Source: Actinotalea sp. JY-7876 (GTDB lineage Bacteria; Actinomycetota; Actinomycetes; Actinomycetales; Cellulomonadaceae). Taken from it: a DNA stretch of 64,000 nucleotides. A program made the translations under genes and the position numbers. Below the pieces are notes generated by a model. The model was not told where the DNA came from. It did not search any database and saw only the letters and a program-made list of their open reading frames with translations. Every line of letters begins with the position of its first letter. Positions within the stretch are counted from its first letter, which is position 1. The stretch is from NCBI RefSeq assembly GCF_014042015.1, contig NZ_CP059493.1:2170001-2234000 (forward strand). The letters run 5' to 3'. Positions 55,362 to 64,000 of the stretch are shown here, piece after piece.

Positions 55362-56256
55362 TCAGACGACCGGGTGCTCCGTGAACCCGTCGGCGAGGGC
55401 CTCGCGCACGAACTCCTCGTGCGTCCGCTCCCCCGTCGCGAGCGCGGGCAGGAGGACCTCGCGCAGCGCCGCGACGTCGGCCCGCCCGGCGGCGCCCGGG
55501 TCGTCGCCCAGCGTGACCCAGACGAAGCCTCCCGGCCTCGGCACGACCTGCGCGCCGGGGACGCCCGCGAGCGCGGCCGCGCCGCCGACCGCCTCGAGGT
55601 GCGCGGGGCCCAGGAGCGTGCCCCAGCCGTGGCCCCACAGCCGCGAGCGGAGGTCGCGCTCCGTCGGCGCGGCGACCACCCACTCCCACGGGCTCCACCC
55701 GTCCTCCGCCTGGACGCGGTCGAGGGTGGCGTAGGCCGTGTCCGCCCGCAGGGCGTCGACGGCGCCGAGCAGCCACGGGGTGAGGAACCCGGCGACGCGC
55801 ACGAGGTCCTCGCCCCCGCCGTACATCGCCCACCGGTGCATGTGCAGCGCGACCGTCAGCCCGTCACGCAGCGGCGCGTGACCGGGCGGCGTGGTGGGCC
55901 ACGACGCGACGACCTCGGCGACCAGGTGCTTGGGGTGGCCGGGGTGGTCGAGCAGGGCGGTCGCGACACCGAGCAGCCGCACCGTGGTCAGGGGCTCACC
56001 CGGTGCGAGGCGGTCCCAGTCCAGGCCGTCCCGCGCCAGCGCGGCCGGGCCCGAGGGGTCCTGGCCGGCCCGGACGACCGCCGTGGACCAGCTCAGCTCG
56101 ACACCCATGCACTGCTGGACGACGCCCTCCACACCGGCACGGAGCGGCGACGACGACCTCGTCCCCCACCGCTGGGTCCTGGACCGCGACGCCTCCCAGG
56201 ACGGCGGCCTCGACCGGCTCGTCCTCCAGGGCGGCCTCGGGCGGGAGCTGCGCCAC
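55362..56256 (-). CDS. Unknown protein between proB and proA, apparent frameshift
   Basis: Not recognised. GTG 56256 has a perfect GAAGGAGG ribosome site at 56269-56262, 5 nt spacing. The first frame encodes AQLPPEAALEDEPVEAAVLGG... to EVVVAA near residue 38; the rest (RAGVEGVVQQCMGVELSWSTAVV... to GFTEHPVV at 55362) is in the +1 frame. The switch lies near 56130-56150 and the span is 895 nt, one more than 298 codons, so one extra base would explain it. The main part is Trp-rich (DGWSPWEWVVAAPTERDLRSRLWGHGWG) and looks like a soluble protein. Either a sequencing insertion or a real pseudogene; codon bias on both sides looks maintained. Confidence 0.65.
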
Positions 56257-56382
56257 GACCGCCTCCTTCGCGCGGCCGGCGGCCGTCGGCCGATCCTGCC
56301 GCCCCCGCGAGCCCGGTGACGAGGCCGGTCGCCCGGACGGCCCAGCCGCCGGCGCAGGACCGCGACCGGCCGCTCGAGGGGG

Positions 56383-57573
56383 CTAGCCCCGGGCCCGGGG
56401 CCGCTTCGCGGACCGCGGCTGGCCGGCGCGCACGAGGACGATGTCGTCGCGGTGCACCACCTCGCGGTCGTATCCCGCGCCCAGGCGCTCCCGCAGCTCG
56501 TGCGTGGAGCGGCCGAGCAGCTCGGGCACGTCGCCCGCGGCGAACGCCACCAGGCCGCGCGCCACGACGACGCCGTCGGGCCCGACGAGCTCGACCGGGT
56601 CGCCCGCGTCGAACTCGCCCTCCACGCCCGTGATGCCCGCGGGCAGCAACGACGTCCGGCGCTCGACGACGGCCCGCACGGCGCCCTCGTCCAGGACCAG
56701 CCGGCCCAGGGTCGTGGCGGCGTGCTCGAGCCACAGCATGCGCGTCGACCGGCGTCGGCCGGTCGCGGCGAAGTACGTGCCCACGGCCTCGCCCGCGAGC
56801 GCGTCGGCCGCCTGCGCCGCGGACGTGAGCACGACCGGCACGCCCGAACCCGTCGCGATCCGCACGGAGGCCAGCTTGGTGACCATGCCGCCCGTGCCGA
56901 CCGCGCTGCCCCGGACGCTGACGTCCACGCCCTCGAGGTCGGCCTCGCTGCGCACCTCGCTGATCCGCCGCGCACCCGGGCGGGACGGCGGGCCGTCGTA
57001 GAGCCCGTCGACGTCGGTGAGGAGCACCATCGCGTCCGCGTGGACGAGGTGGGACACGAGCGCGGCGAGCCGGTCGTTGTCCCCGAAGCGGATCTCGTCC
57101 GTGGCGACCGCGTCGTTCTCGTTGACGATCGGCACGACGCCGAGCCCCAGCAGGCGCTCGAGCGCGCGCTGCGCGTTGCGGTAGTGGCCCCGGCGGACCG
57201 TGTCCTCCGCGGTGAGCAGCACCTGCCCGACGGTGAGCCCGTGGGCGGCGAACGCCTGGGTGTAGCGGGCCACGAGGAGCCCCTGGCCGACCGAGGCGGT
57301 CGCCTGCGCCGTCGCGAGGTCGCGCGGGCGCGTCGGCAGCCCGAGGGGCGCCAGGCCCGCCGCGATCGCACCGGACGTCACGAGCACCACCTGGCCGCCG
57401 GCGGCGCGGCGCGCGGCCAGGACGTCGACGAGCCGGGCCAGCGCACCGGTGTCCAGACGCCCGTCCGCGCCGGTCAGCGACGAGGAGCCGACCTTGACGA
57501 CGACGCGCGCGGCGGACGCCACCTGCGACCGGTCCGCGACGTCGTGCGCCCGCTCCCCCGTGGTGCCCGCCAT
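56383..57573 (-). CDS. proB: Glutamate 5-kinase
   Basis: First step of proline synthesis, phosphorylating glutamate. 396 residues: amino-acid-kinase domain with VVVKVGSSSLTG (24-35), VLVTSGAIAAGL, VPIVNENDAVATDEIRFGDNDRLAALVS and GTGGMVTKLASV, then a C-terminal PUA domain (about 300-375). ATG 57573 lies 4 nt after the obgE stop, so obgE-proB are probably co-transcribed. Proline feedback is expected through the kinase domain. Confidence 0.97.
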   Translation of the reverse strand: MAGTTGERAHDVADRSQVASAARVVVKVGSSSLTGADGRLDTGALARLVDVLAARRAAGGQVVLVTSGAIAAGLAPLGLPTRPRDLATAQATASVGQGLLVARYTQAFAAHGLTVGQVLLTAEDTVRRGHYRNAQRALERLLGLGVVPIVNENDAVATDEIRFGDNDRLAALVSHLVHADAMVLLTDVDGLYDGPPSRPGARRISEVRSEADLEGVDVSVRGSAVGTGGMVTKLASVRIATGSGVPVVLTSAAQAADALAGEAVGTYFAATGRRRSTRMLWLEHAATTLGRLVLDEGAVRAVVERRTSLLPAGITGVEGEFDAGDPVELVGPDGVVVARGLVAFAAGDVPELLGRSTHELRERLGAGYDREVVHRDDIVLVRAGQPRSAKRPRARG

Positions 57574-57577
57574 CGCG

Positions 57578-59101
57578 TCACTCGTCCTTGCTGGGGTCGG
57601 CCCAGTGGCCGGCCTCGCGCTCGGTCCACAGCTCCGACCGCGCCTCGGACTTGGCGTCCATGCGCTCCTTGTAGCCCTGGCGCTTCGCGGAGCGGGTGGG
57701 CCGGGACTGGTCCTCGAGCCGCAGGTCCGTGCCGCGCGGGCCGCCGAGCAGCTCGGAGCCCGTGAGCAGCGTGGGCTCCCAGTCGAAGACCACCGCGTCC
57801 TGCGAGGGGCCGATGACGACCTCGGCGCCCGGCGTGGCGCCCTCGGCGAACAGCCGCTCCTCGACGCCGAGCCGTGCGAGCCGGTCGGCGAGGTAGCCCA
57901 CCGCCTCGTCGTTGGTGAAGTCCGTCTGGCGCACCCAGCGCTCGGGCTTGGAGCCCAGCACCTGGAACCACGTGCGCCCGCCGCTCTCCTTGCGGGTGAC
58001 GGTGAAGCCGGCGTCGTCCACCGCCTTGGGCCGCAGCACGATGCGCGGGACCTCGACCTGCTCCGCCTCGCGCCGCGCCGTGGCCACGAGCTCGGCCAGG
58101 GCGAACGTCAGCGGGCGCAGGCCCTCGTGGCTCGCCGTCGAGATCTCGAGCACGCGCAGGCCGCGCGCCTCGAGCTCGGGGCGCACCATCTCGGCGAGCT
58201 CGCGCGCCTCGGGGACGTCGATCTTGTTGAGGACGACGACGCGCGGGCGCTCCGTCAGGGGCACCTCGCCACCGCGGATCTCGAGGTCACCCGCGTACGC
58301 GGCGAGCTCCGCCTCGATGACGTCGAGGTCGCTGATCGGGTCGCGGTCCGGCTCGAGCGTCGCGCAGTCCAGCACGTGCACGAGGACCGCGCACCGCTCG
58401 ATGTGCCGCAGGAACTCCAGGCCGAGGCCCTTGCCCTGGCTCGCGCCGGGGATGAGCCCGGGCACGTCCGCCACGGTGTAGCGCGCCGAGCCGGCCTGCA
58501 CGACGCCGAGGTTGGGCACCAGCGTGGTGAACGGGTAGTCCGCGATCTTGGGTCGCGCGGCCGAGATCGCCGCGACGAGGCTCGACTTGCCGGCGCTCGG
58601 GTAGCCCACCAGGGCGACGTCGGCGATGGTCTTGAGCTCGAGCACGACGTCCCGCCTCTCGCCGGGCTCACCCAGCAGCGCGAACCCCGGCGCCTTGCGG
58701 CGCGGCGAGGACAGGGCGGCGTTGCCCAGGCCGCCACGGCCGCCGGCGGCCACGACGAAGCGCGCGCCCTGGCCGACGAGGTCCGCGAGCACCTCGCCGT
58801 CCGTGCTCTTGACGACCGTGCCGTCGGGAACCGTCAGCACGAGGTCCTGACCGGTCGCGCCCTGGCGGTCGTCGCCCATCCCCTGCGTCCCGGAGGGTGC
58901 GTGACGGTGCGGCGAGTGGTGGAAGTCGAGCAGGGTCGTCACCTGCCGGTCGACCTCGAGGACGACGTCGCCGCCGTCGCCGCCGTTGCCGCCGTCGGGG
59001 CCGGCCAGGGGCTTGAACTTCTCGCGGCGGATCGAGGCGCACCCGTTGCCGCCGTCACCTCCCGTCGCGTGCAGGACGACGCGGTCGACGAACGAGGCCA
59101 C
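57578..59101 (-). CDS. obgE: GTPase ObgE/CgtA
   Basis: Essential Obg GTPase acting in 50S assembly and stringent control. 507 residues: glycine-rich Obg fold (1-158, [41 protein letters not shown]), G domain ([10 protein letters not shown]1 near 168, DVPGLI G3, NKID G4) and a C-terminal OCT domain ([30 protein letters not shown]). GTG 59101 has AGAGGAGA upstream. Classic rplU-rpmA-obgE-proB order. Confidence 0.98.
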   Translation of the reverse strand: MASFVDRVVLHATGGDGGNGCASIRREKFKPLAGPDGGNGGDGGDVVLEVDRQVTTLLDFHHSPHRHAPSGTQGMGDDRQGATGQDLVLTVPDGTVVKSTDGEVLADLVGQGARFVVAAGGRGGLGNAALSSPRRKAPGFALLGEPGERRDVVLELKTIADVALVGYPSAGKSSLVAAISAARPKIADYPFTTLVPNLGVVQAGSARYTVADVPGLIPGASQGKGLGLEFLRHIERCAVLVHVLDCATLEPDRDPISDLDVIEAELAAYAGDLEIRGGEVPLTERPRVVVLNKIDVPEARELAEMVRPELEARGLRVLEISTASHEGLRPLTFALAELVATARREAEQVEVPRIVLRPKAVDDAGFTVTRKESGGRTWFQVLGSKPERWVRQTDFTNDEAVGYLADRLARLGVEERLFAEGATPGAEVVIGPSQDAVVFDWEPTLLTGSELLGGPRGTDLRLEDQSRPTRSAKRQGYKERMDAKSEARSELWTEREAGHWADPSKDE

Positions 59102-59180
59102 GGCGCTCTCCTCTCGGGGTGGTGCCCGCGGCGCTCGGCGCGCGGGGGTGGTGCGGGGGGTCGGTCAGGGGCCGGACGAC

Positions 59181-59215
59181 GGAAGGGGCGCACCGGTCAC
59201 CGGTGCGCCCCTTCC
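59181..59215. terminator. Terminator between rpmA and obgE
   Basis: GGAAGGGGCGCACCGGT (59181-59197) and ACCGGTGCGCCCCTTCC (59199-59215) are perfect 17-bp complements. It follows rpmA by 14 bp and would make ribosomal-protein and obgE transcription partly independent. Confidence 0.9.
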
Positions 59216-59229
59216 GTGTGGAGCTCAGG

Positions 59230-59487
59230 TCAGGCGTCGGCCGTGACGATGTCGATGACCTTGCGGCCACGGCGGACACCGAACTGGACGGCACCCGGGG
59301 CGAGGGCGAAGAGCGTGTCGTCGCCGCCACGGCCCACGTTGATGCCGGGGTGGAAGTGCGTGCCGCGCTGGCGCACGATGATCTCGCCCGCGTTGACGAC
59401 CTGACCACCGAAGCGCTTGACGCCGAGGCGCTGCGCGTTCGAGTCGCGGCCGTTCCGCGAGGAGCTGGCGCCCTTCTTGTGTGCCAT
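59230..59487 (-). CDS. rpmA: 50S ribosomal protein L27
   Basis: 85 residues beginning [20 protein letters not shown], whose N-terminal tail reaches the peptidyl-transferase centre, then [28 protein letters not shown]. No Firmicutes-type cleavable extension is present. 79 bp downstream of rplU. Confidence 0.99.
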   Translation of the reverse strand: MAHKKGASSSRNGRDSNAQRLGVKRFGGQVVNAGEIIVRQRGTHFHPGINVGRGGDDTLFALAPGAVQFGVRRGRKVIDIVTADA

Positions 59488-59566
59488 GACTGACCTGCTT
59501 TCGTGCTGAGCGTGACGGGAGGACGGGGTGAGCGGTCGCTGCGCTGGGCGCGGCGGCCGCCCGGAC

Positions 59567-59887
59567 TCACTTGATGCCGGTGACCTTCAGGCGCGTCAGC
59601 CGCTGGCGGTGGCCCTGGCGCTTGCGGTAGCCCGTCTTGTTCTTGTACTTGAGGATGTCGATCTTCGGGCCCTTCTCGTCCCGCACGATCTCCGCGGTGA
59701 CCGTCACGTCCGCCAGCGACGCGGCGTCCGAGGTCACCTTCTCCCCGTCCACGAGGAGCAGCGCGGGCAGCTGCACGGTCGAGCCGGCGTCACCCTTCAG
59801 ACGGTCGACGACGACGACGTCCCCGACCGCAACCTTCTCCTGGCGGCCACCAGCCTTGACGATCGCGTACACCACGTTGCCGCTCAT
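59567..59887 (-). CDS. rplU: 50S ribosomal protein L21
   Basis: 106 residues: [26 protein letters not shown] to [27 protein letters not shown], the L21 signature. ATG 59887 is preferred; the frame is open to 59992 but without homology. The ribosome site is weak (GAGTAGAG), and a structured leader of about 115 nt lies before it. Confidence 0.98.
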   Translation of the reverse strand: MSGNVVYAIVKAGGRQEKVAVGDVVVVDRLKGDAGSTVQLPALLLVDGEKVTSDAASLADVTVTAEIVRDEKGPKIDILKYKNKTGYRKRQGHRQRLTRLKVTGIK

Positions 59888-60037
59888 CTCTACTCGTTCG
59901 CGTAAGCACGACGTCGTCGTGCACGTTCCTTGGGGTGAGGCGCCGCGCGCAGCCACAAGGGTCTGGGGGCACGCACCACCCGGCGCATCCAAGACGCGCC
60001 GACGCCCAACAGTACGGAACGCTCACGGCAGGGTCAA
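59888..60037 (-). promoter_or_regulatory. rplU promoter and structured leader (possible L21-type autoregulatory leader)
   Basis: TTGACC (60037-60032), a 17-bp spacer and TACTGT (60014-60009) form the best promoter in the window. The leader of about 115 nt contains the perfect hairpin GCACGAC-N3-GTCGTGC (59906-59912 with 59916-59922) 18 nt before the ATG. Structured leaders before L21 genes are known regulatory elements in bacteria; whether this one is such a leader is inferred. Confidence 0.7.
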
Positions 60038-60795
60038 ACCAGCCCGCGCTCCGCGTGGTGCGCCCGGAACACCCCGGTGCGGAGCTCGATCGCGTAGGCC
60101 TCGAGCTCCGGCATCCCGGCCGCGCGCGCCACCGCGATCTCGGCCTCGATGTCGTACGGCACGCGCACCACCTGCACGGCGAACGGGTCCTGCGCCGTGC
60201 CGCCGACGACGCCCTCCAGGACGACGTACGACGGCACGGGCTCGTCGAGCGGGTTGCCCGCGCTGCCGACGTTGAGCAGCGTCCGGCCGTCGACCGTCTT
60301 GAGGTACGCGTCGTGGATGTCGCCGTAGACGACGACCGACGGCGCCGGACCCGGTCCGGTGAGGTCGGTCGCGGCGAACATCGCCTCGAACTCCTCGTCG
60401 GTGTGGACGCGGCGCACGCGCGTGTAGACGCTCAGCGCGGAGGCGTGCACGAAGCGCACGCGGCGCCCGCTCAGGACCATGTCGTGCACCAGGGGCAGCG
60501 CGAGCAGCCACGCCCGGTCGTCGGGCGTGAGCTCCTCGTACCACCAGACCGACGCCGGGTTCTTGTCCGGGTCCGGCCGCGGGAGGAAGTCGTCCCAGTT
60601 GCCGCGGACCGTGACCGCGCAGACCTCGCGCGTGCGCGCGACCGCCGCCGAGCCGCGGGGCCCCTTGCCGGCGACGTCACCCAGGTTGAGCACCGTCGTG
60701 ATGCCCCGCGCGGCGATGTCGGCGAGCACGGCGTCGTAGGCGGTCATGTTGCCGTGGACGTCGGAGAGCACGGCGATGCGCTCGAGGGGGGCCAC
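60034..60795 (-). CDS. YfcE/MJ0936-type metallophosphoesterase
   Basis: 253 residues with all metal motifs: IAVLSDVHGNMTAYDAVL, LNLGDVAGKGPRG, VRGNWDDFL (GN-x-D/E), VHASA and VYGDIHDAYLKTVDGRTLLNVGSAGNPLDEP. Probably a phosphodiesterase of small metabolites. GTG 60795 is 6 nt after TACGGT (60807-60802): leaderless. The upstream ATG at 60849 lacks conservation. Located between rne and rplU. Confidence 0.92.
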   Translation of the reverse strand: MAPLERIAVLSDVHGNMTAYDAVLADIAARGITTVLNLGDVAGKGPRGSAAVARTREVCAVTVRGNWDDFLPRPDPDKNPASVWWYEELTPDDRAWLLALPLVHDMVLSGRRVRFVHASALSVYTRVRRVHTDEEFEAMFAATDLTGPGPAPSVVVYGDIHDAYLKTVDGRTLLNVGSAGNPLDEPVPSYVVLEGVVGGTAQDPFAVQVVRVPYDIEAEIAVARAAGMPELEAYAIELRTGVFRAHHAERGLV

Positions 60796-60882
60796 GCGGC
60801 CACCGTAGGGCAGCCCGACGGCCCGGGGAAGCGTCGCCGCCCGGGGCACGGGCCCCGGGCGGCGAGACGCCGGCGTGCGGTC

Positions 60883-63800
60883 TCAGCCCTCCCGGGCGTC
60901 GTCCGTCACGGGGGCGACGGGCGCCTCCACGGCCTCGATGCTCGCCAGGGCGTCGCCGAGGTCGTCCGCCGCGGGCGCGTCCTGGGTCGCCGCCTCGGCC
61001 GCAGCCTCGGGCGCCGTCTCGGGCGCCGCACCGTCCGACGCGCGGTCCTGCGGTGCGTCGTCGGTGCCCGTGAGGTCCAGCTCGGCCTGGTCCTGGTCGT
61101 GGTCGTGCGCGTGCGCGGCGGCCGCCGCGATCGTCGCGAGCGTCGCCTTGACGGCCTCGCGCGCCTGCGGCAGGACCGGCACCGCGACGGGCGCGGCAGC
61201 GGGCGCCGCCTTCTTGCGACGCGAGCGCTTGGACTCCGTGGGCTCCGCGGGCCGGCCCTCGTCCTGCGCCGCACGGACCTCGACGGGCTCGCTGTGCACG
61301 ATGAAGCCGCGGCCGTTGCAGTGCTGGCACGTCTCGCTGAACGCCTCGACCAGGCCCTGCCCCACGCGCTTGCGGGTCATCTGGACCAGGCCGAGCGACG
61401 TGACCTCAGCGACCTGGTGCTTGGTGCGGTCGCGCCCCAGGCACTCGACGAGGCGGCGCAGGACGAGGTCACGGTTCGACTCGAGCACCATGTCGATGAA
61501 GTCGATGACGATGATGCCGCCGATGTCCCGCAGCCGGAGCTGGCGGACGATCTCCTCGGCGGCCTCGAGGTTGTTGCGCGTGACCGTCTCCTCGAGCGTG
61601 CCGCCCGAGCCCGTGAACTTCCCCGTGTTGACGTCGACCACGGTCATGGCCTCGGTGCGGTCGATGACCAGGGAGCCGCCGGAGGGCAGGTAGACCTTGC
61701 GGTCCATGCCCTTGGCGAGCTGCTCGTCGATCCGGTGCGCGCCGAAGACGTCGCCCTGGCCCGACCAGCGCGAGACCTTCTCGACCAGATCCGGTGCCAT
61801 GGCCCCCACGTACTCCGAGATCATCGACCACACGCCGTCGCCCTGGACGACGAGCGAGGAGAAGTCGTCGTTGAAGATGTCCCGGACGACGCGGATCGCC
61901 AGGTCGGGCTCGCCGTGCAGGAGCGCCGGCGCCGACGCGGACTTGGCCTTCTTCTCGATCGCCGCCCACTGGTCCTGCAGACGCTGCACGTCGGCGCGCA
62001 GCTCCTCCTCCGAGGCGCCCTCGGCCGCCGTGCGCACGATGACGCCCGCGGCGTCCGGCACGATCTCCTTGAGCAGCTTCTTGAGGCGGGCACGCTCGTT
62101 CTCGGGGAGCTTGCGGGAGATGCCCGTCATGCCGCCGGCCGGGACGTAGACGAGGTAGCGACCGGCGAGCGTGATCTGCGACGTCAGGCGCGCGCCCTTG
62201 TGGCCGATCGGGTCCTTGGTGACCTGGACGAGCACCGAGTCGCCCGACTTCAGCGCCTGCTCGATGCGGCGCGGCTGGCCCTCCAGGCCCGCGGCGTCCC
62301 AGTTGACCTCGCCCGCGTAGAGCACGGCGTTGCGGCCCTTGCCGACGTCGACGAACGCCGCCTCCATGCTGGGCAGCACGTTCTGCACGCGACCCAGGTA
62401 GACGTTGCCCGCCATCGAGCCGGCGCCCTGCCCACCGGTGCGCGAGACGAAGTGCTCGACGAGCACCCCGTCCTCCAGGACGGCGATCTGCACGCGCCCG
62501 TCCGACTCGCGGACGATCATGGCGCGGTCGACGGCCTCGCGCCGGGCGAGGAACTCCGACTCCGTGACGATCGTGCGGCGGCGACCGGCGTCCCGGCCCT
62601 CGCGCCGGCGCTGACGCTTGGCCTCCAGGCGGGTCGAGCCCTTGAGCGCGGTGACCTCGTCGGACGGCGTCCGCGCGGCCCGCGTGCGGGTCCGGGCCGG
62701 CGCGGCGACGTCGTCGCCCTCGCCGCGGGCCCGACGGCGACGCCGACGGCGACGACTCGACGCCCCGCCCTGCTCGTCGCCCTCGTCCTGGCCCTCGTCG
62801 CCGTTCTCGCCGTTCTCGTCGTCCTCGGACGACTCGTCGGCCGCGTCGTCGCCCGTGCCGGGCTCCGCCTGGCCGCGACCGCGACCCGAGCGCCGCCGGC
62901 GGCGCCCGCCCTCGCGCGGCTCGTCCTCGCCCTCGGGCTCGGACCCGGCCGTCTCGGCGTCGTCCTCGCCGCTCTCGTCCGCGGTGGCGGCCTCGTCGGC
63001 GTCATCCCCGTCACGCTCCGCACCGGAACGGCTGCGGCGGCCACGGCCACCGCGCCGGCGGCGGCGGCGCGGTGCGCCCGACTCGTCGTCGGCCTCGGGG
63101 CCGTCGTCGTCCGTGCCGTCCTCGTCCGCGCCATCCTGGTCGGCGCCGGCGGCCTCCTCGGTGGCGGCCTCCTCGGCGGGGGCCACCTCGGGCGTGACCA
63201 GCCCGGCCTCGACGGCCAGCTCCTCGGCGTCCTCCTCGGGGGCCTCGTCACCCGGCAGCACCAGGTCCTCGAGCCGCGGCGGTCCCGCCGGCGACTCGAC
63301 ACGCCGGCGCCGCGGGCGGGAGGTCGGCTCGGGCGCCTGGAACAGCAGGGCGGTCGTGGCCAGTCGCGGCGACTCGCGTCGCGGCGCACCGGCACCGGAG
63401 CCACGCCCGGACGCGGCCGCGTCACCCGTCTGGGCCGGCGCGCTCGCCGCGGCGGGCGCCTCGGCCTGCGCCGCGGCGCGGCTCGACGCGCCGCGGCTGC
63501 GGCGGCTGGTGGGCGCGCTCGCGCCGAGCTCGGCGAGCACGTCGAGCTCGGGGGCCGCGTCCGCGGCCTTGGTGCGCCGACGTCCCCGGGCCGGGGCGGT
63601 GGGCTCCTCGACGACCGTCTCGGTCGCGACAGCGGCGGCCTCCTCCGGGCTCGGCCCGTCGGTCGCGGTGGTCTGCGGCGCGGCGTCCGCCGCGGCACCG
63701 GTGTCGGCCCGGCCCGACGCACCCGCGCGGCGCCGTCGCGGCGCCCGGGTCGGCTCGGTCGCGGCGTCGGCGGCCGGCGCGGCGGGCGCCTCCGGCCCGG

Positions 63801-64000
63801 TCGCCCGCGGCTCGGCCGACGGTGCGGTGGTCGACGGCTCGGTGGTCGACGACTCGGTGGTCGACGGCTCGGTGGTCGACGACTGCGCGGTCGACGGCTC
63901 GGTGGTCGACGACTGCGCGGTCGGCGGCTCGGTACGAGCCGTGCCGGCGGACGTCGCGCGCCGGCTGCGGCGGGCGCGCGGCGCCGCCGTCGTCTCGGGC
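60883..64000 (-). CDS. rne: Ribonuclease E/G (N-terminus cut by window edge)
   Basis: Endoribonuclease for mRNA decay and rRNA/tRNA processing. Visible from the right edge: a very long low-complexity N-terminal extension (Ala/Glu/Arg-rich, with Ser-Thr repeats near 63826-63935 and Arg-rich blocks such as [15 protein letters not shown]), then the catalytic core from about 62450: S1 domain (MAGNVYLGRVQNVLPSMEAAFVDVGKGRNAVLY), 5'-sensor region, DNase I-like site with Asp in TVVDVNTGKFTG and IVIDFIDMV, and Zn-link CQHCNGRG. A short C-terminal tail follows. The core sits C-terminal, as in actinobacterial RNase E/G. The start codon is outside the window. Confidence 0.96.
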   Translation of the reverse strand, partial: PETTAAPRARRSRRATSAGTARTEPPTAQSSTTEPSTAQSSTTEPSTTESSTTEPSTTAPSAEPRATGPEAPAAPAADAATEPTRAPRRRRAGASGRADTGAAADAAPQTTATDGPSPEEAAAVATETVVEEPTAPARGRRRTKAADAAPELDVLAELGASAPTSRRSRGASSRAAAQAEAPAAASAPAQTGDAAASGRGSGAGAPRRESPRLATTALLFQAPEPTSRPRRRRVESPAGPPRLEDLVLPGDEAPEEDAEELAVEAGLVTPEVAPAEEAATEEAAGADQDGADEDGTDDDGPEADDESGAPRRRRRRGGRGRRSRSGAERDGDDADEAATADESGEDDAETAGSEPEGEDEPREGGRRRRRSGRGRGQAEPGTGDDAADESSEDDENGENGDEGQDEGDEQGGASSRRRRRRRRARGEGDDVAAPARTRTRAARTPSDEVTALKGSTRLEAKRQRRREGRDAGRRRTIVTESEFLARREAVDRAMIVRESDGRVQIAVLEDGVLVEHFVSRTGGQGAGSMAGNVYLGRVQNVLPSMEAAFVDVGKGRNAVLYAGEVNWDAAGLEGQPRRIEQALKSGDSVLVQVTKDPIGHKGARLTSQITLAGRYLVYVPAGGMTGISRKLPENERARLKKLLKEIVPDAAGVIVRTAAEGASEEELRADVQRLQDQWAAIEKKAKSASAPALLHGEPDLAIRVVRDIFNDDFSSLVVQGDGVWSMISEYVGAMAPDLVEKVSRWSGQGDVFGAHRIDEQLAKGMDRKVYLPSGGSLVIDRTEAMTVVDVNTGKFTGSGGTLEETVTRNNLEAAEEIVRQLRLRDIGGIIVIDFIDMVLESNRDLVLRRLVECLGRDRTKHQVAEVTSLGLVQMTRKRVGQGLVEAFSETCQHCNGRGFIVHSEPVEVRAAQDEGRPAEPTESKRSRRKKAAPAAAPVAVPVLPQAREAVKATLATIAAAAAHAHDHDQDQAELDLTGTDDAPQDRASDGAAPETAPEAAAEAATQDAPAADDLGDALASIEAVEAPVAPVTDDAREG
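63826..63935. repeat. 15-bp in-frame repeats inside rne extension
   Basis: About seven copies of a 15-bp unit of the form GGTGGTCGACGGCTC (variants with GACTC or TGCGC) encode a Ser/Thr/Glu/Pro pentapeptide repeat (STTEP-like) on the minus strand. Being a multiple of 3 it preserves the frame. Confidence 0.8.

Overview
The window is very GC-rich DNA (G+C well above 70 percent by eye) from an actinobacterium. Actinobacterial families (DUF3097, long LeuRS, N-terminally extended RNase E/G, DtxR-type MntR, LUD-domain Lut operon), CIRCE/HrcA control, TAnnnT -10 boxes placed directly before start codons, and frequent 4-bp GTGA/ATGA overlaps all fit. Gene order and codon bias suggest Cellulomonadaceae or Promicromonosporaceae (order Micrococcales). 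That placement is inference; there is no rRNA here to test it. Almost all genes lie on the minus strand, so the housekeeping clusters read from high to low coordinates.

Layout. 1-3982: 3'-truncated recO; rsgA on the plus strand with an 18-codon upstream ORF; leuA with a Leu-codon leader peptide and attenuator. 4003-7253: a proline/glutamine-rich membrane protein with three Cys-rich external repeats and a membrane-tailed alpha/beta hydrolase. 7315-15361: era, CBS-domain protein, ybeY, phoH, HIT, (lipoprotein on plus), rsmE, dnaJ, hrcA, CIRCE, that is RNA maturation and heat shock. 15414-20302: DUF3097, DUF4870, hemW, lepA. 20364-23712: transglutaminase / alpha-E / ATP-grasp operon. 23844-24832: PemK-like protein and rpsT. 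24978-26590: a HTH-TPR regulator preceded by a 42-codon exported-peptide gene, with similar inverted repeats at both promoters. 26803-30205: holA, an 0.8-kb non-coding block with three repeat families, and a DHA2 efflux pump. 30375-37754: comEC, comEA, degV, leuS. 37856-50071: an accessory-rich block (desaturase; mntABC-mntR; YceI-CopC; a membrane-anchored phosphoesterase; an F420-type oxidoreductase; lutABC). 50281-64000: tRNA-Ala, a phosphatase, rsfS, nadD, proA, proB, obgE, rpmA, rplU, a phosphoesterase and 5'-truncated RNase E/G.

From general knowledge of actinobacterial genomes, rne-rplU-rpmA-obgE-proB-proA-nadD-rsfS, then leuS-comEA-comEC-holA-rpsT-lepA-hemW-hrcA-dnaJ-rsmE-phoH-ybeY-era-recO, is a familiar backbone. 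The genes that break it are the accessory ones: the TPR regulator and peptide, PemK, the repeat block and MFS pump, and the 12 kb between tRNA-Ala and leuS.

The most interesting candidates are the regulator/exported-peptide pair with shared TGTCAC-type operators (26318-26754), the rsgA leader peptide whose stop codon lies in the loop of a perfect hairpin (805-891), and the GGACGT repeat block (28127-28559). Two otherwise ordinary genes (51499-53084 and 55362-56256) need a one-base frameshift to be read, which is either an assembly error or real decay.
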